From Brachypodium distachyon (Eukaryota; Streptophyta; Magnoliopsida; Poales; Poaceae), in assembly GCF_000005505.3 (NCBI RefSeq), contig NC_016135.3, forward strand, positions 9,208,613 through 9,272,612: a stretch of DNA of 64,000 nucleotides, read 5' to 3'. Both the position numbers and the translations under genes were made by a program. Position 1 is the stretch's first letter, and each line of letters opens with the position of its first letter. The notes beneath the pieces are model-generated. The model was given only the letters and a program-made list of their open reading frames with translations. It did no database searches and was not told the DNA's origin. Shown piece after piece: positions 34,157 to 45,284 of the stretch.

Positions 34157-36515
34157 TGTAACATCCCAATTTTCAAAACCCTTCATATGCATTGCATATC
34201 ATGAGCATCATGTCACCTTTGCATTTAATCATTTTCAAAACCCTAAAATTTGCCCAAAAAAATCTTTTGCAAAAATGTTTTTATTTGATTTTGGGCTTTG
34301 ATCTTGCTCTTGAGTATTTGCATTTTAACCCATGAGGGTATTGTTATAAAAAGGGATTTAATGCATATATAAAGCTATCCCATAAGTTGACTTTTGAAAC
34401 TATTTTGAAAAATAATTTATTTTGAAAGCCTAAGTGCCCTAAAAGCCATTTTATAGGCAAATTTATTTTTAAATATTCTATTTTGTTGCAATTTATTTGG
34501 AGTGATTTGGAGCTTCGAATCAATTTTGAGGTTCAAAAACAGAAAATAGAAAAAAAGAAAGGAAAAACCGGCCGAACCGGACCGAACCGCCGGTTCCTCT
34601 CACTAACCGGTGGGACCCGCTCGTCATCTTCTCCAACTGCCGCCCAGAGTCCCCGCTGCGCACGACTCTGACTTCGCCCATGACTCCACCTCCGATTCCT
34701 TCGCGCACGAGCCCCCATCCCCGAGTCCGTTCGTGGCACCCCGAAGCCCCCGAACTCCTCTACCACTTCCGCCAAACCTCACGCCCAATTTCGCCCCGGT
34801 TTCAACTTAATTTCTTGCCGAAGTTTGACACGGTCGCCGCCGTTTTTCCGCCGTCGCCGCTGCTCCGGTGAGCCTTTCGCCGCATTGACCACCCTCCCTT
34901 GCTCCTCTCTTCTTTCTGCAACTTTTGACGCGGACGGGTTTGATTTTGGTTGCCCGACCGCGCCGTCCGCCGCCCGCCGTCCACCTCACACCGCGCGCCC
35001 CCTTCGTCTCCCGCGCCGGCCCACTGCACGCCGCCCCGAGCCGCCTCCGCCCGCCGCCGCGCCGCCAGGGGAAACCCTAACTCCGGGCCAACCGTGCGCT
35101 GCCACGTGGCGAAGTATTTGTTTTATTTTATTTTCGGCCGAAATAGATATTGCACTTTTGTAGAAAAGCCCCTGTAACTTCAAAGCTTCAAATCTTTGAA
35201 ACCGTTTGTCCAAAAATTATGATCCACACCTTTCTGGAAATCGTCACAACTTGTAGAATATTTTGGCACTGTCCAATTGCAATTTTTAACAACTTAGTCA
35301 GAAGCAATTTACAGAATGATTGAATATGGTTTAAAATTCAAAAGAATTGTTTCAAAATAGTTTTGAACTTGTTAACTTACTGCAAAATTATTTAAGCTTG
35401 TTCTCTGTCCATTAGGACCAGAAGAAAATTATTTTGTGAATAATCATGGCATACAATTTAAAATCTTGCTCTATGCTGCAAAAACCACACAATCTTTTAA
35501 TTTAAATCCTATCCTTGTTTCATGCATATTAATTACCTCTTTGTTAATGTGTAATTTGCCCAAATCTTTTGAAAAACTTTTCAAAACAGAAACAAAACTT
35601 GTTACATTAAAAGTAACCAAGTGTGCATTAACATAGCATATGCATCATGGCATGATTTTTGCATTGAATGTTGTGTTTATTGTGTGCATGTTTCTTTTAT
35701 TTTAGATTGTGTGGAGTGTATTCCTTGTTGTTGCGAAGAGTGCGAGAACTATCACAACCTTGGACAAGGCAAGTTCAATTTGATCATATCCCATTATTAT
35801 TGTTGTTTTAACATACTTATGCATTACTGTTGTTGGTAGAGATGCATTGATAGGACTATTCCTCGTACCTCTATGCTAGCTATAAATCTCAGGTAGTATA
35901 GTTTACCCTCGCCATTACCTTGGCACCAAATTGCCATCGATTGTAGTTGAATGCTAAGCTATGGTAGTATCGTGGGGGAAATAACTACATTATGATATTG
36001 TTATGCCGTTGGCTATATGAAATGTTTTTGTTAGATGTAAGGCAAAACAACTAATTCAATGAACCATCCTGGGTGGGCTGCTTTAAGGATTTTGAGAATT
36101 AGCGGCGTCAGGTGCATATACTTGTTAGGTTTGTTATAACCCTTTGGTGAACTTGCCAATACATTCAATGTATTGACCGTGGCTGCATCGTTTAATGATG
36201 CAGGAAGCTCCGACGACGAGTAAGATGTACGTTATGCTTGTTTGGGTTACGGGCCTACATTCCAACACGCTCTCACCGTGGTGTTGATGTGCCCTTGTAT
36301 CTTTTGCTTTCCGTTGCTAAACAGTTGTTTGATTTCCAGCTAACCCGTGAGGTTATGCGAGTTGTAAGTACCTTTTAAATTTAGGATGATTCGTTGTAAT
36401 ATTGACACCTTTGTTCTATGATATTACATCTTGAAACTGTGTGTGCTAGTGAGTTGATCCAGGGACTAGCACTAAAGCACAGAGATCGAACCCGTGTACG
36501 AGGGTGCTCACTTCA
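34157..36515 (+). repeat. Element C 3' LTR (2359 bp, internally deleted)
   Basis: Near-identical to the 5' LTR where both exist. It lacks about 60 bp near 34480 and about 660 bp at 36114/36115 (matching about 20146-20807 of the 5' LTR). The end reads GTGCTCACTTCA instead of GGCGGTCGCTTCA. Confidence 0.92.
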
Positions 36516-36520
36516 GTCGG
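36516..36520. repeat. Target site duplication of element C (right)
   Basis: GTCGG, matching 18106-18110. Confidence 0.93.
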
Positions 36521-37175
36521 GTTGACGCGCAGGGATTTGAGGATGGGGACTCGAGCGCGGAGAAATCGCGAAGTCGTGCTCGACGTGGACTCGCGGGCGT
36601 GGCCGGAGAATCCGGACGAGCAGTGGGGGAAGAACGGGCACGGTCCCACTGGTCAGTGACCCAGGCGCTCGGGAGTGCGGCGGGACCGGGTCGGCTCGGC
36701 CCGGTTCGGCCTTGGTTTTCTTTTTTTTTCTTCTTTTCCTTTTTTTCCCTTTTCTGTTGTGAACACCAAAAATGACTCAAACCTCCAAATCACTCCAAAT
36801 AAATTGCTAAAAATTTGTAAAATCATATTTTCATATGATCTAACTTTTGGGACAAGAATTTCCTAAAAATAAAATATTTAAAAATACTTTTGACTATAGA
36901 ATATCAAAATAAATTGTTTTTTGAAATAATTTCAAAAGCCAACATATGGGATAGCTATATATATGCATTAAATCCCTTTTTATACCAAAACCCTCATGGG
37001 TTAAAATGCAAATTAATCAAAAGCAAGAACAAAGACCAAATTCAAATAAAAGCACTTTTGTAAAGGGTTTTCTGGGTTAATTTTTTAGGGTTTTGAAAGT
37101 GATTAAATGCAAGGGTGACATGTTGCTTATGCAATGCAATGCATATGAAGAGTTTTGAAAATTTGGGATGTTACA
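36521..37175 (-). repeat. Element B 5' LTR, part 2
   Basis: Continuation of 15807-18110 after C. It ends (plus strand) GGGATGTTACA, the complement of TGTAACATCCC. Its last ~390 bp match 8256-8667, B's other LTR head. T-rich and GC-rich patches yield chance frames only. Confidence 0.9.
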
Positions 37176-39353
37176 ATCACGCCCCCACTCGAAGATCCAC
37201 GACTCTTCGCTGTGGTCAGATCGCTCTCGACATCCGATGCCTCACGTCCCAGTGGCGTCAGGAAGTCGGATCTCGATCTGGTCTCTACTGGATCAGATCA
37301 ATCCTTTCCAGTAGAAAGGCCCGTCCCTAGCGATGTTGGCGACTGCTCTGATCAAGGATGTTGCCACGACGGCAACGACTCGGAGCCTCAGGGCAACATC
37401 GCTCAAGTCTTCATGACGACTGCCGCCTCCGATCCTCAGGCGTCGCAAGTCAATTGCACTCCAGAAGAGACGGCTCACGTCCAGGAAGCCATCAACTCCG
37501 GAGTGGCCATAACCAACCCTACCGCCGCAGAGTTACAACTTTTCAACAGTTGTCTCCTCAAGGCCCGTGGGGATTTGGCCAAAGAAAGACAGGACCTCGA
37601 TCTAGCGAGGAGGCAGCACGAAGCACGAGCACGACGAACGACTCGAGAGGACTCGCTCAGCGAGTCATCTCATGACTAGTCTCCTCGCAGGCGTACTCAC
37701 CGCAGGACCCGACTCAACAGGGCGCCAGCGGGCGGCCGAACGACTCGAAACCTTGACGCGAGTTTCCTGTCGGTCGACGATCGTGGTGACATGATCTCCG
37801 AAACCCCACAAGCTACCATTCTCGCGGCTGGTACCTATCTTCGGACGATTATACCGCCGGAAGGAGACCCGCAGTCTTATGTCCACAAGCAGATCCTGGC
37901 GAGCTTGAACAAGGCTGGCTCCTGGGTCAGCCAGGAGCCGCGCGACCGAAGGACGAGCCAGGTCAGGACTCCACCTCTCGACGCGACTCATCGAGAACAC
38001 CGTTCATCCCGACCGAGGCGAGAACCGCGTCCAGCACTGGAAACGCCTCCTCGGGTCGATGAACGCGACCGTAATCACCAAGTCGATCATCGCGATTACT
38101 CGTCCGAGTCGGATCTCGACTCCGACGTATGCAGAGCACCATGCTTCAGCCGCCGCATCCGCCGCACCCGGATGCCGCGAAACTTCAAACCTCCGTCCGA
38201 CTTGGCCAAGTACGCCGGCACCCTGGAGCCGAGAACCTGGTTGGAGGACTACCTCACCCGAATCCGCTGCCAGGGTGGCTCCCGCACCACCGCCACGCAG
38301 TGCATACAGCTCCAACTAAGGGGGCCGGCGCGCACCTGGCTAAACAGCCTTCCTAGTGGAGAGATTGCGTCCTGGGATGAGTTGGTGCAAGCTTTTACTC
38401 GAAATTTCAGGTCAACATACAAGCGTCCAGTCTCCCTGGAAGAACTCCGAGCCTGCTCTCAGCGAGATGGCGAGTCCATCCGCTCCTACATCCAGCGGTG
38501 GACCAACACCAAGCACGCGGCCGAGGAGATCTCCGACGAGAGCGCAATCAACGCATTCAAGCGAGGACTCCAACGAGTCGAGCTCAAAGAAGAACTGGGT
38601 CGAGTTCGACCTGCTACCATCAACTACTTGATGGAGATAGCGAACCGGTGGGCTGATGGCGAAGACTCGGTACGCAATGAGCGACGTCGATCCCCCGATG
38701 GCGACGACAACCGTGGCCACGAGCGTAGGAAGAAACGCAAGGGCCGCGCCTTCAAAGAAGCCAACACCCCGGACTTCGTCGCAGCTGGCTTCGGCTCCAG
38801 TGAAGGGAGGAGCCACTCCGGTGGGTTATCCGGAGCCGATAAGCGCAAACCGCAGTGGCAACGGAAGGCACGTGAAGGTGGGCAGCCGACTCTCGCCCAG
38901 CAGCTGGCGGCTCCCTACCTCTTTCACGTCTACAAGGATGAACAAGGCAACGTCAAGCCAGGTCATTCACTTATGGACTGCAGGCGTTTTAAGGAGCTGC
39001 AGAGCGAAATCGCAAGAACCCAGCAGGCAGCTACAAACACTGGATTCCAGCAGGTACCAGGCACTCACCCGTACGCAAACACGGCATGGCTGTACCTCAG
39101 CCACCTCCCATACCAGGAACTTTGGCCATTGGTGCACCGCCACCTCCGCCACTTCTGCCAAATTTCGCCGGAGCAATTCATCCTGTCCAACGTGCGCCAC
39201 CATCAGAGCCTGCGCCCGTTACTGAGGAGTACTATCCCACTGCGGTGGGCCATATCTGCATGATACAAGCGGCTACCACGGCCGAAGGAGCACGGGAGGA
39301 GGCACAGCAACTCGAGTCGATGAGCATCCGTCCTTGTTCGCCCGCCACCTCAT
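37176..39353 (+). pseudogene. Tat-type gag of element E, 5' truncated by B
   Basis: One frame runs from the B junction to about 39075, broken only by TAG at 37677-37679 (HD*SPRR, where CAG is expected). Features in order: Glu/Ala/Arg-rich N-part with NPTAAELQLF; Arg-rich linker; capsid-like Retrotrans_gag domain (YAGTLEPRTWLEDYL, GPARTWLNSLPSG, FTRNFRSTYKRP, RSYIQRWTNTKH); basic linker; C-part LMDCRRFKELQ. Near 39075 a one-base shift moves the frame into MAVPQPPPIPG...VGHICMIQ, the segment that in autonomous Tat elements leads into protease. Here it stops at 39351-39353 with no protease, RT or integrase after it. Confidence 0.85.
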
Positions 39354-39628
39354 GACGACTCCACCTTGCTCCACGAGCACCTCCATGAGGACCACTCAGT
39401 CTTGCACCTGGCAAACCAAGTTGCCGACTTAACCCTCAGGCACTCGACCTGATAAAGGGAGCATGAAGATCTATGACCCAAGAGGAGCGGCGCGTATCCG
39501 CACTTATCCTTTGTATTATTTCATTCCTTGACGTAAACCCCTCTCTTAGGATGCTTTTATTTTTTAGCCTTGCTATGCTTTGTTTTCTTCCTTGATTATG
39601 TACTCCGGTACACCACAAAGATATTATT
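39354..39628 (+). other. Post-gag spacer, element E
   Basis: No coding frame recognised; a transition from gag to the tandem array. Confidence 0.5.
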
Positions 39629-40112
39629 CATCAAATAAGTCTTGGTTGCGCCTCTCATACGAAGACTGGGCCCAGTCGACTCATAAAATAGTCTCAGCCG
39701 TACCCCTCACTTGGGGGCTGCGCCCAATCGACTCATCAAATAGTCTTGGTTGCGCCTCTCATATGAAGACTGCGCCCAATCGACTCATCAAATAGTCTCG
39801 GCCGCACCCATCACTCGGGGGCTGCGCCAAATCGACTCATCAAATAGTCTCGGCCGCACCCCTCACTCGGGGCCTACACCCAATCGACTCATCAAATAGT
39901 CTTGGCCGCGTCCAATTGACTCATCAAATAGTCTCGGCCGCACCCCTCATTAGGGGGCTGCGTCCAATCGACTCATCAAATAGTCTTGGCTGCACCTCTC
40001 ACTCGGGGGCTGCGTCCAATCGACTCATCAAATAGTATTGGCCATGCCAATCGACTCATTAAATAGTCTTGGCCGCACCTCTCACTCGGGGGCTGCGTCC
40101 GATCGATTCATG
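39629..40112. repeat. 52-bp tandem array in element E (about 10 units)
   Basis: The unit begins TCGACTCATCAAATAGTC and continues with CTCGGCCGCACCC, CTCACTCGGGGGCTGCG and CCCAA. Most units are about 52 bp; at least two are short (about 31-32 bp), having lost the CTCACTCGGGGGCTGCG half. Units differ by scattered substitutions. Arrays in this position are typical of Tat-lineage elements. Confidence 0.9.
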
Positions 40113-40572
40113 GATAAATTCTGATCCCACTACTTACGGGAAAATCAAGACACAACCAAAATGTCGCCTGAATTCGGCTGATTATTTCGTACTGGGCTTA
40201 TTTGCTACTCTACAGCAACTTATAATACGAGTTCAGGATATCTACATCTGCTCGTCAGTTATTATATTCCTCATGGAATTTCATCTCAGTATCATTACAA
40301 TCGGGACCCCACACTCCAAAGGTACGCATTTCAGTTGTTTTTATTGCACTTAAAATTCTGACATTACAGACACGAGGAAGCAAAAGGCACTTGGGACTAC
40401 CCCCGACTGCAAACCCGGGGGCTACTCCCGTCGGGAGCGCTGGTCGCGTTCCCGACAGGCTCCAAGCTTACAACTACACTTAAAGAAAGACTTGATTAAG
40501 AGATATTCTACTCTAATGTCACGGCCGCGATCAGTTAGCGAGCCACGAGCTCCACTGAATCGTAAACTGGCC
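40113..40572. other. Element E spacer up to insertion of F
   Basis: Non-coding. Contains CGGGGGCTACTCCCGTCGGGAG at 40416-40437, also seen in variant form near 53546, 53741 and 55809. The last 18 bases (40555-40572) match neither F's LTR nor anything else I recognise and may be filler. Confidence 0.5.
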
Positions 40573-40677
40573 CCGGGCTGCTCGTGGCTGCTGCTCGGGA
40601 TGAGATCCTCCCGGGAACTCGGAGACGGGGCCCACGCGTCACGGAAGGGTGGTACCTCGGGTGCCACTAGTGCGACA
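40573..40677 (-). repeat. Element F 3' LTR, first 105 bp only
   Basis: Aligns without gaps to 53313-53417 (CCGGGCTGCTCG to TGCGACA). The remaining ~865 bp of the LTR are missing on the left side. Confidence 0.85.
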
Positions 40678-40695
40678 ATAGCCCCCGGGCGTGGG
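40678..40695 (-). other. Probable polypurine tract, element F
   Basis: Minus strand CGCCCGGGGGCTAT next to the LTR start TGTCGCAC. It is G-rich and interrupted by C, weaker than the tracts of the Tekay-like elements; assigned from position. Confidence 0.5.
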
Positions 40696-41087
40696 TCGGC
40701 ATGACGTGTTCCCGGACGAGCTTTCCCCAGGTCGGTTACCGGGCTACGCCCACAACCGACGCGTGGGCCCCGATCCGCCTCGGGCCCGCGTCCCTTCGCT
40801 GCCCCTAGTACTATGCCGTCACAGACGGAGTAGTGGGCGCGTGATTTCCGCCCTAACCTCCCCCTTAAACCGGGACGTTAAGGCCACTCCCCGCATTACT
40901 CCCTTTGATTAGGAGTTATCCCCGCGCACCCATAGGGTACGGAACCGGCCGTTCCCAAACGGCCGGGTGCTATAAAGATTTTACTGCTGTCCCAAGGGAA
41001 AAATACTTTGCCCCCACAGCCTTCGTTTTCAACCTCTTTTTGCATCTTGCATCCAAGTGTTCATGCTAGCTTCCACCTCTGTTCCCC
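40696..41087 (+). promoter_or_regulatory. Upstream region of the antisense frame of F
   Basis: About 390 bp between F's 3' LTR and the antisense ATG. It holds CGGCCGGGTGCTATAAAGAT at 40961-40980; TATAAAG lies about 115 bp before the ATG, so an independent promoter for the antisense frame is plausible. Inference only. Confidence 0.4.
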
Positions 41088-42849
41088 ATGGCGCCCCCCA
41101 CCACCAGGAAGGGAAAACAGGCGTAGGTCTCGAAGAGAGTGGCGGCCAGCAGGAGCGAGGCGGCAACCAAAGCGGCCGCCGACAAAGACCGAAGGAAGCG
41201 GGAGATGCGGGCCACGCTACAACCGCAAGGGGCTGGAGAAGATCTGGCACGCCGTCGCCTCCAAGTTCAACAAGCACGGGGAGACCCTGATCTTCCCCGC
41301 GGGCGCCGAGCACCAGGACAAGGACTTCCGGGTGTTCGGGCGCTTCGTCCTCACCGGGCTGGTGCCGCCATTCTCGCTGTTTCTCCACGCGCTGATGGAG
41401 TCGTACCAGCTGCAGGTGGCGCAGCTTCACCCCACATCGCTATTCCTCCTCTCCACCTTCTAATCCCTCTACGAAGCGTTCGTGGGGGTGATGCCGTCGG
41501 TGGCGCTCTTCCGTCACTATTTCTACCCCCGGATCGACAATGCGAAAGCGATGTCGTCGGGGGTGGTATTCCGCGCCCGCGACCAGATGAAGTCCGAGTT
41601 CATCATCCGGTCGGGGAAGAAGATTGAGAAGGAGTGGCGGGGCGACTGGTGCTGGGTCCGAGTGGAAGACCCACAAGAGTTCATCGTCTCGCCCACGGAG
41701 CTGCCGCAACCCCACAGCGGCTGGCAGGACAGGTACCTTCGCGACGCCGATCTCCTCCCCATCGTGGAGAAGATCAAGGCGCTGCGACTAGAGGGGCTCA
41801 CCGACGTGGATGTGACGTGTACCTTCATAAACCGGCATGTCGCGCCGCTCTAGCTGCATTCCCGGCCCGCGTGGATGAACACGGGTCCCGGGGACAGGAC
41901 ACGCCTCCACCAGGATGGCGTGGATTTGGAAACCCTCAAGGTGTGGGTGAGGGGAATCTCCGGCGAAACCTTCTAGTCAACGAGGTTCCCGCCGGGGGTC
42001 TTTTCCCTCCATGCCGGTGTTGCCGCGCTTAATGACATCGTCGCCGCCTTCCCGCCCTGCAATGAGTGGGGGTTGATGGACGACACCCCCACTCGGGCCC
42101 CGCGTGCTCCCCTGCCCGGACCTCACGGGAAGCAGGTGCTCGAGGAGAGCGGGGGCGAATCTGAGATCAGCTGGCCCTCCCTCCAGTCCTTGGATGAAGA
42201 GGCAAGCTAGCCTGCGCCGTCCCAGGAAGTCATCCCTGTGGACGACGACGACGACGACGACAGTGATGACGCGCCCCTGATCGTGCGGAGATCAAGGGCG
42301 TACGCTGCGGCTGCGGCCATCTCCTCGGCGGCCACGGCGGCATCTTCCCCAGTGGCGACATCCACCCCAACAGAGGCCCCCAGCCCCGCGGCGGCGGCCG
42401 CCTCAGGGGCGCCCGCCGGTACTTCGGTGGCAACCACGTTTGCAGGGGTCGTCGGATGCCTCGGCGGGGACCATCCGCGACCCAGCAACGGCTTCAGCAG
42501 CAATAGCCGCCGGGGATGCGTCGGGAGCTTTCCCGGGGTCAGCCCCTGACACCGCGGCGGCTTCGCCATCGACTCCCGCGACGCCCCGGGTCGCGGCGAC
42601 CCTGCGGGACCCTACGGCGCAGCCCGCTCGGGGGGTTTCCGGGGCTTCATGCTCCGGCGTAACCCCCCGAGGACTAACTCGCCGGCGGGCGCTAGCAAGA
42701 GGGGGAGGAGCGACTCCCTGCCCGCCACGCCGAGCAAGAGGGCGTGCGCGGACGCCGGCGGCGCCGCTGCCGAACTGACACATGGGCTAGTGGCGCCGTC
42801 ATCGCACCCGCCGACGACCCAGCCCCAACAGGGGCAGGGCCGGCGACTG

Positions 42850-42924
42850 GTACGGCTCCTTCGCTCCTCCTCTGTTGCATTTTTCAGTTGTCAGTTAACC
42901 ATACAAACGTACCTTCTTTTTCAG
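42850..42924 (+). other. Candidate intron 1 in the antisense ORF of F (75 bp)
   Basis: GT at 42850, T-rich interior with a possible branch region, TTCTTTTTCAG at the end. It joins two low-complexity Ala/Pro/Ser segments in the same frame. Confidence 0.5.
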
Positions 42925-43020
42925 CAAGCGGCAGCTCGCCCGCGGCAAGCCTCTCGGAGGCTCCCGCCGGCACGGGTGAGGCGGTGGAAGCCCCCCTCGC
43001 AAGTCCGCCTGCCCTGCAAG

Positions 43021-43096
43021 GTAATCGCCCCGGCTACCCTTGTCCGCTTCCGATAACTCTTTTACTTGTCGATCCTCACACTCTTTGTTGCTGCAG
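43021..43096 (+). other. Candidate intron 2 in the antisense ORF of F (76 bp)
   Basis: CAAG|GTAATC donor and TTTGTTGCTGCAG acceptor. Splicing changes frame from PPALQ to GPNAPASRADATMV and continues into a 150-codon open stretch, so the reading frame supports it. Confidence 0.58.
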
Positions 43097-44625
43097 GCCC
43101 AAACGCGCCCGCATCGAGAGCGGATGCAACCATGGTTTATCTCGACTCCGATGTCGATATTACGGGGGCGGTAGAGGATCCGGCGTCGGATCCCGCACCA
43201 AGCCCAGCCGCGCTGGTGACAGCGGCAGTGGTAGCCACCGTCACCACCGGGACGACACTGGGCGACGCGCCAGTAGCCGCGGATGCGGCTGGCACGGATT
43301 CGCCTGCCGACCAGCAGGGAACGGCTCCTGCCGGGGGCACGCAGGCTTCTCCAGCCCCGGGGTCCCCGGGCGCGGCTGAAGGGGGAGCTGCCGGGGAAGG
43401 ACGACAGGATCCCCAGGAGCAAGCGGGCGACCCCCCGCACAGCCCTACAATGGCAGCGGGGGCTTCGTCGTCCTCGGCTACCCTCCCCAACACTGACCTC
43501 TTTCAACGAGGTGGGGTGGCTTGGAATCCCATCACCTGAGATCCGAGCATCTTTGAGCGGGGGCACCGGTTCTTGGACGCTGTCAGGGACCAACAGCAAG
43601 TTCGTCACCTCTTTCAACGAGGTGAGGGAGCACCACGCTGTCGCCAAGAGCCAACTTGGTGAGGTGCGGGAAGCCGTGGAGAGGGAACGGCAAGAGCTCT
43701 CCCAGCTGCGTGAGGAGGCGCGCCTTGCCCGGCAAGCCCTGGAGGGCGCCGAGGAACCGGTCGTCCCGGAGGCTGAACTCCACCGGTAGCTGGAGGCCCA
43801 GCGCACGGAGCTTTAGGGGGCACTAGACTCGCTGGCGGCAGCCCTCGAGGCGATCAAGAAGGAGCACGTCGGGGTGCTCACGACAGCTCAGGCCCGGCTC
43901 GACGAGAAGAGCGACCTGATCGCCAGCTACCGCGGCGAGATCCAGGGGCTGCAGGTCAAGCTGGAGGTGCAGGTCAAGGCCACCGAGAGCGCAGTGGAGG
44001 CAGTGGCCCGGCATGAGATCCAGCTCGGCTCCGCCAAGGATAGAGTGGCCAGGCTTGAGACCGAACTGGCCGCCGTTCGGGAGAAGCTCGCCAAGGCCGG
44101 CAACGACATCGCGGTCAAGACAGCGGAGCTTGCGGCGATGGAAGGCAGCCTCCGCAAGCCAAGAAGGCCACGCACGACGCTCGGCTCCATCACGGCACGC
44201 TGATCGGGCAGTGGCAACTAGAAACCGAGAAGCTGCTAAAGATCGCCTAGGCGCTGCGCAACTTGCTGCCCCAGTTTGAGCTACAGGCCGCGGCAGTGGA
44301 CGGCACAGACGTCTCCAGCTTGATCCCCTTCTTCTCCGACCTGGTAGGGAAGCTCGGGGCTCTCGATGTCTGGATCGCAAAGTACGGCGCCAACGAGGTC
44401 ACCAACTGCGCCCGGGAGGTTGCCGGGACAATCCTCCCGAGGATACACCTCCGGGACCCGGGGTTTCCCTTCGAGTCCCTGCTGGACGCCTGGTCTGACA
44501 GCAACGATGAGCCCACGCACACCCAATCGGTGCGCGGGTTCGTCGACGAGGTGGTCGAGCGGATGCAGCGGAAGCCGGACCCGGAGCCGTCCCCGGAGCC
44601 CCCGGCAGAAGACGGCGGCAACTAG

Positions 44626-45284
44626 TTGGCGTAGCCCCCAGCCGTCCTTGCTGCTTTCCGATGTATCTTCTTTTGTTTGTTTGTTTTTTCCTCCAAGTGT
44701 GGCGCCTAGCGCCGTTTGAACAACTATTTTTCCATTAGATTATGTAATCGTTCAACACTTAGTTAATCAAGCTCTTTAATTTGCTTAATTCTTGTTCCTT
44801 GTTCCTGGGGCTGCCTCGTGGGGCGGCTCCTTTAGCCTTTGCGTGTTTTGCCTTGTGTTGCCGGGGACTCGCACGCCTCACCCTTGACCAGACCAGGGAC
44901 CCGGGACTGACCCGCAGTGCCGACCTGGGGTCAAGCGGTAACGAGCAGCCACTCCACTTGCGGGGTAACTACTCCAAGCCGTGCCCTCCCGGGACGGACT
45001 CGAGAAGCCACACGGGGAGCGCACTCCCCCCGCAAGTGTCCTTCTAACACTCCAGCCACGCGCAGGTTCCAGGGCCACACCTGGCAAAGCAGCGTTCAAT
45101 TACGTTCAGTTCTTAGTGGGTTTGCCATTTAGGTGTCAGCACTTAGCTTTTCGTTCGGTCTTGCGCCCGAAGCGCTCGCCGGAGGTGCACTCCTGGCTCG
45201 TCGTCCTTGCAAGGCGCCTGATAAAGGGATGCGGTGGGCATGCCCCGGCAACCCTCGCCCTCGGGAGAGCCTTTTCCGAGGGGT
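44626..45284. other. Spacer of element F between antisense ORF and hairpin array
   Basis: A T-rich stretch (44640-44800) just after the antisense stop could carry its polyadenylation signals. The rest is GC-rich with no recognised frame. Confidence 0.45.

Larger units (their letters stand above)
18111..36515 (+). mobile_element. Element C: Tekay-like gypsy chromovirus carrying copia D
   Basis: Complete in outline: 5' LTR 18111-21213, internal region, 3' LTR 34157-36515, perfect duplication GTCGG on both sides. Without D it is about 10.5 kb. The LTRs are closely similar, but the 3' LTR has lost about 660 bp and about 60 bp. gag capsid is deleted, ORF0 is shortened, pol has frameshifts and C-to-T-type stops, and D interrupts integrase, so it is inactive. 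Confidence 0.94.
8256..37175 (-). mobile_element. Element B: Tekay-like gypsy chromovirus, split by A, S and C
   Basis: Read on the minus strand: 5' LTR (37175-36521 joined to 18110-15807), primer site, ORF0, gag, pol with chromodomain, purine tract and the head of the 3' LTR (8667-8256). Element C lies inside its 5' LTR and S inside its gag; A cuts its 3' LTR, whose remainder must lie left of the window. At its right end, 37175 abuts the gag of E, so B inserted into E's gag and the 5' part of that gag should also lie left of the window. Its right-hand target duplication would be ATCAC (37176-37180). Confidence 0.88.
41088..44625 (+). pseudogene. Antisense ORF of element F (Transposase_28-like)
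   Basis: Runs opposite to gag-pol between integrase and the 3' LTR. It starts MAPPTTRKGKQA. Next come a Lys/Arg-rich segment and a conserved domain (41270-41850: FNKHGETLIFPAG, VFGRFVLTGLVPPFS, GVMPSVALFRHYFYPR, EWRGDWCWVRVED, WQDRYLRDADLLP) resembling the 'putative gypsy type transposon' family (PF04195, assigned from memory). An acidic Asp run at 42240 is followed by a long Ala/Pro/Ser-rich part with two likely introns, a Glu/Lys/Leu coiled coil (43620-44200) and a conserved C-terminal part ending EPPAEDGGN. Stops at 41124, 41461, 41851, 41974, 42208, 43787, 43814 and 44248 are seven TAG and one TAA; each fits CAG or CAA changed by C-to-T. A few frameshifts also occur. Function unknown. Confidence 0.75.

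Noticed and set aside
37115..37330. Short frame across the B/E junction
   Set aside because: It merely reads through the boundary between an inverted LTR and E's gag.
39629..40112. Regularly spaced repeats resembling a CRISPR array
   Set aside because: Units are head-to-tail copies with no unique spacers, in a plant retrotransposon.
41029..41430. 133-codon minus-strand frame within F
   Set aside because: Shadow of the conserved antisense-ORF domain on the plus strand, which carries the recognisable motifs.
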